A stretch of 9,138 bases of DNA, taken from NCBI GenBank assembly GCA_035509615.1, contig DATJLK010000147.1, positions 1 to 9,138 of the forward strand. Direction: 5' to 3'. Below, one piece after another: positions 5,853 through 9,138 of the stretch. This DNA is from AP-15 sp035509615 (GTDB lineage: Bacteria > Pseudomonadota > Alphaproteobacteria > ATCC43930 > CGMCC-115725). The position numbers were made by a program, and so were the translations under genes. Each line of letters starts with the position of its first letter. Within the stretch, counting starts at the first letter, position 1. The notes below the pieces were generated by a model, which worked only from the letters and a program-made list of their open reading frames with translations, did not search any database and was not told where the DNA came from.

Positions 5853-7067
5853 ATGGTCAAGTTCGGAAGTCGTCTTTGTCGCCGCGGCGTTGGTGCGATG
5901 CTGAGCGCGGTGATGCTGTTGGGAGCCAGCGGCTGCAATCCGATCGCGACCTATCGCAACTGGACCGGGATCAGCGCCAACGATCCCAACCCGGCAACGA
6001 CGCCGAACACACAGAATCTGGCGGCCGGCGAGGAACGGAGCTACCCCAATCTGGCGACGGTGCCGCCGCCGCCAAACCAGGCGCTGACGACCGCTGAACT
6101 CGAAAAACTGACCCAGAACCTGATTGCCGACCGGGCGCATGCGAAATACACCAGCGAGCATCTGCAGGCTTCATTCGACGAAGCCGGAGCGCCACCGCCC
6201 CCGCCGCCACCACCCGCGCCACCGGCGCCCGCCGCCGGCGCAGCATCGCCGGCAACCCCCGGGGTTGCCAAACCGGGGCCGACCCCGCCCGGCGGCAGCC
6301 CGGGTCCGGTAGCCTCCTCGGCCGCAATCGCCGGCCCGACCACACCCGCAGCCACCGGCAGCCCAGGCGGCACTGCCGGTTCAGCGCCTGCTGCCGCTGC
6401 CGGGCTCGCTGCCAAAAATCCGCGTAAATCGGGCCAGCCGCCCGAACCGGGGCCGATGGAATCGCGCCTGCAATCGCCGCAGATCGCGTCGCTGCCGCAA
6501 GCAGAGCAGAACCAGCCGGCGCCGCCGCCGCCGCACGAGTTGTCGATCCCGGCCGGCTCAAAGGCGGCCAATGCGACCGCTCCCGGCGCTCATCTGCCGG
6601 CGCCGCCGGCGCCCGAGCCGATGCCGGCCGCGATCGGCTCGGCGAAATTCCAGCCGGCGCCGCCGCCGCCCAATCTGCCGCCGCCGACACCGATCCGCAC
6701 CGCCTCGACGGCCGGAACCACCACGCCGGCGAAACCGGCGCCACCGCCGATCGCCTTTGACAAGATCGCCGATATTTCGTTTACCGGGGATCAGACAACC
6801 CTTACCGATGCCGATCAACAAACGCTCGACAACCTTCTGCCTCGCTACCGAGCAAAGCCGGGTCTGGTGCGGGTCGTCGGCTATGCCGGCGTCGGCACCA
6901 GCGCTACACAGCAATTAAACAGCTACCGGACGGCGCTCGATCGTGCTGAGGCGGTCGCCAAGGGGCTTGCCAAGGCGGGCATACCAGCGAGCAAGATCGC
7001 TGCGGAGGCGGCACCGGTTGGCGGCGATGCCGGTCAGGGCCGAGCCGAGATCCTGTTCGCGCAATAA
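5853..7067 (+). CDS. Proline-rich lipoprotein with degenerate C-terminal OmpA-like domain
   Basis: A 404-residue predicted cell-envelope lipoprotein. The N terminus has basic residues (Arg7, Arg10, Arg11), a hydrophobic core at about 15-25 and a lipobox-like ASGC with Cys28 as the lipidated residue. A short conserved-looking stretch, SYPNLATVP (63-71), resembles a motif I recall from alphaproteobacterial OmpA-type proteins. A helical segment follows at about 79-110, then a long Pro/Ala/Gly-rich linker (about 112-300) with eight consecutive prolines. The tail (about 300-404) follows the OmpA-like fold: ISFTGDQTTLTDADQQTLDNL, RVVGYAGVG, DRAEAVAKGLAKAGIPASKI, and RAEILF. The usual GHTD, whose Asp binds peptidoglycan, reads GYAG here, so wall binding is doubtful; the Arg of the RA motif is kept (Arg364). 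The start has no clear ribosome site; ATG at 5898 (residue 16) would still leave a lipobox. The role may be an envelope tether or scaffold; only the domain type is supported. Confidence 0.83.
   Translation: MVKFGSRLCRRGVGAMLSAVMLLGASGCNPIATYRNWTGISANDPNPATTPNTQNLAAGEERSYPNLATVPPPPNQALTTAELEKLTQNLIADRAHAKYTSEHLQASFDEAGAPPPPPPPPAPPAPAAGAASPATPGVAKPGPTPPGGSPGPVASSAAIAGPTTPAATGSPGGTAGSAPAAAAGLAAKNPRKSGQPPEPGPMESRLQSPQIASLPQAEQNQPAPPPPHELSIPAGSKAANATAPGAHLPAPPAPEPMPAAIGSAKFQPAPPPPNLPPPTPIRTASTAGTTTPAKPAPPPIAFDKIADISFTGDQTTLTDADQQTLDNLLPRYRAKPGLVRVVGYAGVGTSATQQLNSYRTALDRAEAVAKGLAKAGIPASKIAAEAAPVGGDAGQGRAEILFAQ
6512..6670. repeat. Dispersed 21-bp repeat coding for QPAPPPP in the lipoprotein linker
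   Basis: The same 21 bases occur at 6512-6532 and 6650-6670, beginning CCAGCCGGCGCCG in both. They encode QPAPPPP twice in the same frame (residues 221-227 and 267-273). Similar GCCGGCGCC blocks lie between them. This points to growth of the linker by duplication of short GC-rich units. Confidence 0.75.
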
Positions 7068-7178
7068 GTTCGCGGCATCGACGCGGGCGAGCCGAAACCG
7101 ACGGAAAATTATCGAAACTTTGACCAGCGCAAGCTACAACCGGTCGCGGAGCCGTATCGCAGAAGCGGTCTCTTGCCT

Positions 7179-7197
7179 GCCCGAACGCCCTTCGGGC
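7179..7197 (+). promoter_or_regulatory. Hairpin just upstream of the hom ribosome binding site
   Basis: GCCCGAA at 7179-7185 pairs exactly with TTCGGGC at 7191-7197 around a 5-base loop. It ends 8 bases before the AGGGG ribosome site (7206-7210) of homoserine dehydrogenase. No T run follows, so termination is unlikely; it could stabilise the RNA after processing or affect ribosome access. It does not match a riboswitch class that I can recognise. Confidence 0.45.
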
Positions 7198-7217
7198 CTG
7201 TCGCCAGGGGTTGTCGT

Positions 7218-8510
7218 TTGAAACCGCCATTGAAGATTGCTGTCGCCGGGCTCGGGACGGTGGGTGCCGGCACCCTCAGACTGCTTCAGGAGCAGGCCGA
7301 GTTGCTGGCCGAGCGCAGCGGTCGCCGGCTCGTCGTGACCGCGGTTTCGGCACGCGATCGGCGCCGCGACCGCGGGGTCGAATTGTCGGCGGTGCGATGG
7401 TACGAAGATGCCGCGGCGATGGCCGCCGATCCCGAGATCGACGTTGTCGTCGAACTGATCGGTGGTGCCGAGGGAATCGCCGCCCGCGTCGTCGAAACCG
7501 CGCTGTTGAACGGCAAACATGTTGTCACCGCCAACAAGGCGCTGATGGCGCATGACGGGACGCGGCTTGCGGCGCGGGCCGAGGAGATGGAGCTTGCCTT
7601 GTCGTTCGAGGCCTCGGTCGCCGGCGGCATTCCGGTGATCAAGACCTTGCGCGAAGGCCTCGCCGGAAACCGGTTGCGGCGCGTCTATGGCATCCTCAAC
7701 GGCACGTCGAACTACATCTTGACGACGATGCGGGAGAGCGGGCGTGAGTTCGCCGAGGTCTTGGCCGAGGCGCAAAAGCTGGGCTATGCCGAGGCCGATC
7801 CGAGCTTTGACATCGACGGCATCGATGCCGCCCATAAGCTCGCGATTTTAGCAAGCGTCGGTTTCGGCCGCCCGGTCGACCTCGCCGGCGTCTATACCGA
7901 GGGCATCCGGCACGTCTCGCGGCTCGATATCGATTATGCCGAAGAACTCGGCTACCGCATCAAGCTCCTCGGGATTGCGCGGTTGACCGAGACCGGGCTC
8001 GAACAGCGGGTCCACCCCTGCATGGTGCCGCGGGCAACACCGATTGCCGCGGTCGAGGGCGTCTACAACGCGGTGGTTGCCGAGGGCGATTTTGTCGGCC
8101 GAGTGGTGCTCGAGGGGCGCGGCGCCGGCGCAATGCCGACGGCTTCAGCGGTGACCGCCGATCTTGTCGACATCGCCGCGGGTCGGCGGACATTTCCGTT
8201 CGGCATTCCGACAGCCGATCTGCACGCGATCCCCGCGGTCCTGATCGAACGCCACCAGAGCGCCTACTACACGCGGCTGATGGTGGTCGACCGGCCAGGG
8301 GTCATCGCCGACATCGCCGCCGCGTTGCGCGATGAGGACGTTTCGCTCGAAGCAATGATCCAGCGTGGCCGCGCGCCTGGCGAGGCGGTGCCGGTGGTCC
8401 TGACCACCCACATCACGGTCGAGGCGGCAATGCGCCGGGCGCTTGCCAGGATCGAACAGCTCAAGACCGTGCTCGAACCGCCGCGCATGATCCGGATCGA
8501 AGATTTCTGA
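7218..8510 (+). CDS. hom: Homoserine dehydrogenase with C-terminal ACT domain
   Basis: Reduces aspartate-4-semialdehyde to homoserine with NAD(P)H (EC 1.1.1.3), the branch point to threonine and methionine, in the cytoplasm. The 430 residues show the Rossmann nucleotide motif GLGTVGAGT (Gly11, Gly13, Gly16), TANKAL with Lys107, the catalytic-domain stretch GGIPVIKTLREGLAGN (about 137-151) and NGTSNYIL, and the signature EADPSFDIDGIDAAHK, in which Glu192, Asp203 and Lys207 match the active-site positions. Residues about 350-430 form an ACT domain (YYTRLMVVDRPGVIADIA), the usual site for threonine feedback in this architecture. I place the start at TTG 7218-7220, preceded by AGGGG (7206-7210), because it puts the Rossmann strand at the usual distance; an in-frame TTG at 7173 would add 15 residues that overlap a hairpin. 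It lies 150 bases after the lipoprotein gene; an operon is possible but not shown. Confidence 0.97.
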   Translation: MKPPLKIAVAGLGTVGAGTLRLLQEQAELLAERSGRRLVVTAVSARDRRRDRGVELSAVRWYEDAAAMAADPEIDVVVELIGGAEGIAARVVETALLNGKHVVTANKALMAHDGTRLAARAEEMELALSFEASVAGGIPVIKTLREGLAGNRLRRVYGILNGTSNYILTTMRESGREFAEVLAEAQKLGYAEADPSFDIDGIDAAHKLAILASVGFGRPVDLAGVYTEGIRHVSRLDIDYAEELGYRIKLLGIARLTETGLEQRVHPCMVPRATPIAAVEGVYNAVVAEGDFVGRVVLEGRGAGAMPTASAVTADLVDIAAGRRTFPFGIPTADLHAIPAVLIERHQSAYYTRLMVVDRPGVIADIAAALRDEDVSLEAMIQRGRAPGEAVPVVLTTHITVEAAMRRALARIEQLKTVLEPPRMIRIEDF

Positions 8511-8518
8511 TCGTGGCA

Positions 8519-8537
8519 GCGACACGCGGCGGGTCGC
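8519..8537. terminator. Weak hairpin between converging hom and uppP
   Basis: GCGAC (8519-8523) and GTCGC (8533-8537) form a 5-bp stem with a 9-base GC-rich loop that could pair further. On the plus strand AATATTAT follows. With only 31 bases between the two stop codons, this could serve both transcripts, but it is short. Confidence 0.35.
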
Positions 8538-8541
8538 AATA

Positions 8542-9138
8542 TTATCTGATCATCAGCAACACCAAGGCGAAAGCACCGGCCGCCCAGCAGTAATAAGCGA
8601 ACGGGTCGAGTGCCGCGCTGTCCTCGCGCCTGCGGAAATACCGCATCAAAAAAGCGGTGCTGGCATAGGCGGTGACCGCGGCAACCAGCCCGGCGATCCA
8701 CAGCGTAGCGCCGCTGACCGCGGCCATTCCATGCTCGACCGGCAGATGGCGCAATTTGGGGATTTCGAGAACGGCCGCGCCGGCGATGACCGGGGTCGCG
8801 AGCAGAAACGAAAACCGCGCCGCGTCCTGATGCCGAAGCCCGGTCAACAGACCGCCGACGATCGTTGCACCCGAGCGCGAGATCCCCGGCAGAAACGCCA
8901 GGGTCTGCCACAAGCCGACGATCAGCGCATCGCGCCAGCTCGCGTCGCCGAGTTCGCGCCGGTCCTGCACCCGCAGCGCACGGCGGCGCAAATGTTCGCC
9001 GCCAAACAGCACAAAGCCGTTGACGATCAGAAAAACGGCTGCCGCCACCGGCGATCCAAAAAGATGCCGCAGCGGGTGTTCAAAGACAAAGCCGAGCACG
9101 ACCGCAGGCAAAGTACCAATAACCAGCAGCGCGATCAG
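8542..9138 (-). CDS. uppP: Undecaprenyl-diphosphatase (BacA/UppP family), 3' part; N terminus outside window
   Basis: An integral inner-membrane enzyme that removes a phosphate from undecaprenyl diphosphate so the lipid carrier can be reused for peptidoglycan and other envelope polymers (EC 3.6.1.27); overexpression of this family gives bacitracin resistance. The visible 198 residues read in frame from the window edge (LIALLVIGTLPAVVLGFVFE) to TAA at 8544-8542. The family signature LPGISRSGATI is present, with the conserved Arg and Ser residues of the active site, followed by RFSFLLATPVIAGAA, which is also typical. Several hydrophobic helices fit the membrane topology, the last ending in ALVLLMIR. 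A full-length protein is usually about 265-280 residues, so roughly the first 70-80 are missing because the window ends, not because the gene is broken. It converges on hom with a 31-base gap. Confidence 0.96.
   Translation of the reverse strand: MIALLVIGTLPAVVLGFVFEHPLRHLFGSPVAAAVFLIVNGFVLFGGEHLRRRALRVQDRRELGDASWRDALIVGLWQTLAFLPGISRSGATIVGGLLTGLRHQDAARFSFLLATPVIAGAAVLEIPKLRHLPVEHGMAAVSGATLWIAGLVAAVTAYASTAFLMRYFRRREDSAALDPFAYYCWAAGAFALVLLMIR

Noticed and set aside
7134..7835. A 233-codon minus-strand open frame opposite hom
   Set aside because: A shadow of the hom coding sequence; its composition is explained by codon bias.
1..9138. Insertion sequence, integron or prophage boundaries
   Set aside because: No transposase, integrase, terminal inverted repeats with target duplications, or tRNA attachment site could be found.

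Overview
This 9.1 kb GC-rich window looks like chromosomal DNA of an alphaproteobacterium. That placement is an inference from the gene types: a stand-alone class I polyhydroxyalkanoate (PHA) synthase, an alphaproteobacterial-looking lipoprotein with an OmpA-like tail, and a homoserine dehydrogenase with a C-terminal ACT domain. No rRNA or tRNA is present to anchor it. Six genes appear intact or are cut only by the window edge. The left end carries two adjacent genes that are visibly broken.

Layout. (1) 1-1291, minus strand: a peptidoglycan-hydrolase-type gene (glucosaminidase, GH73-like) carrying at least two single-base frameshifts. A gene with a signal peptide follows it, overlaps it, and is interrupted by one amber codon. 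Together they look like a decayed two-gene unit. (2) 1430-3405, plus strand: a TetR-family regulator, a 215-base spacer, and an amidohydrolase-2 family metalloenzyme. The spacer holds three 16-bp tandem repeats, a sigma70-like promoter and a perfect 18-bp palindrome of TetR-operator form. (3) 3406-3786: a non-coding stretch between two converging genes, with a strong hairpin and several short repeats. (4) 3787-5622, minus strand: phaC. A 25-bp tandem duplication lies in the divergent spacer upstream of it. (5) 5853-8510, plus strand: a proline-rich lipoprotein with a degenerate OmpA-like domain, then homoserine dehydrogenase (hom). (6) 8542-9138, minus strand: the C-terminal part of undecaprenyl-diphosphatase (uppP), running off the window edge and converging on hom.

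How the genes relate. The TetR gene, palindrome and amidohydrolase form the only clear regulatory unit: the repressor probably occupies the site at the amidohydrolase promoter, and the ligand is unknown. phaC makes storage polymer, hom feeds threonine and methionine synthesis, and uppP recycles the lipid carrier for cell-wall synthesis; these look like ordinary housekeeping neighbours. I see no CRISPR array, insertion sequence, phage module or recognisable defence island. The points most worth a second look are the broken hydrolase pair, the palindrome, and the tandem repeats in the spacers.
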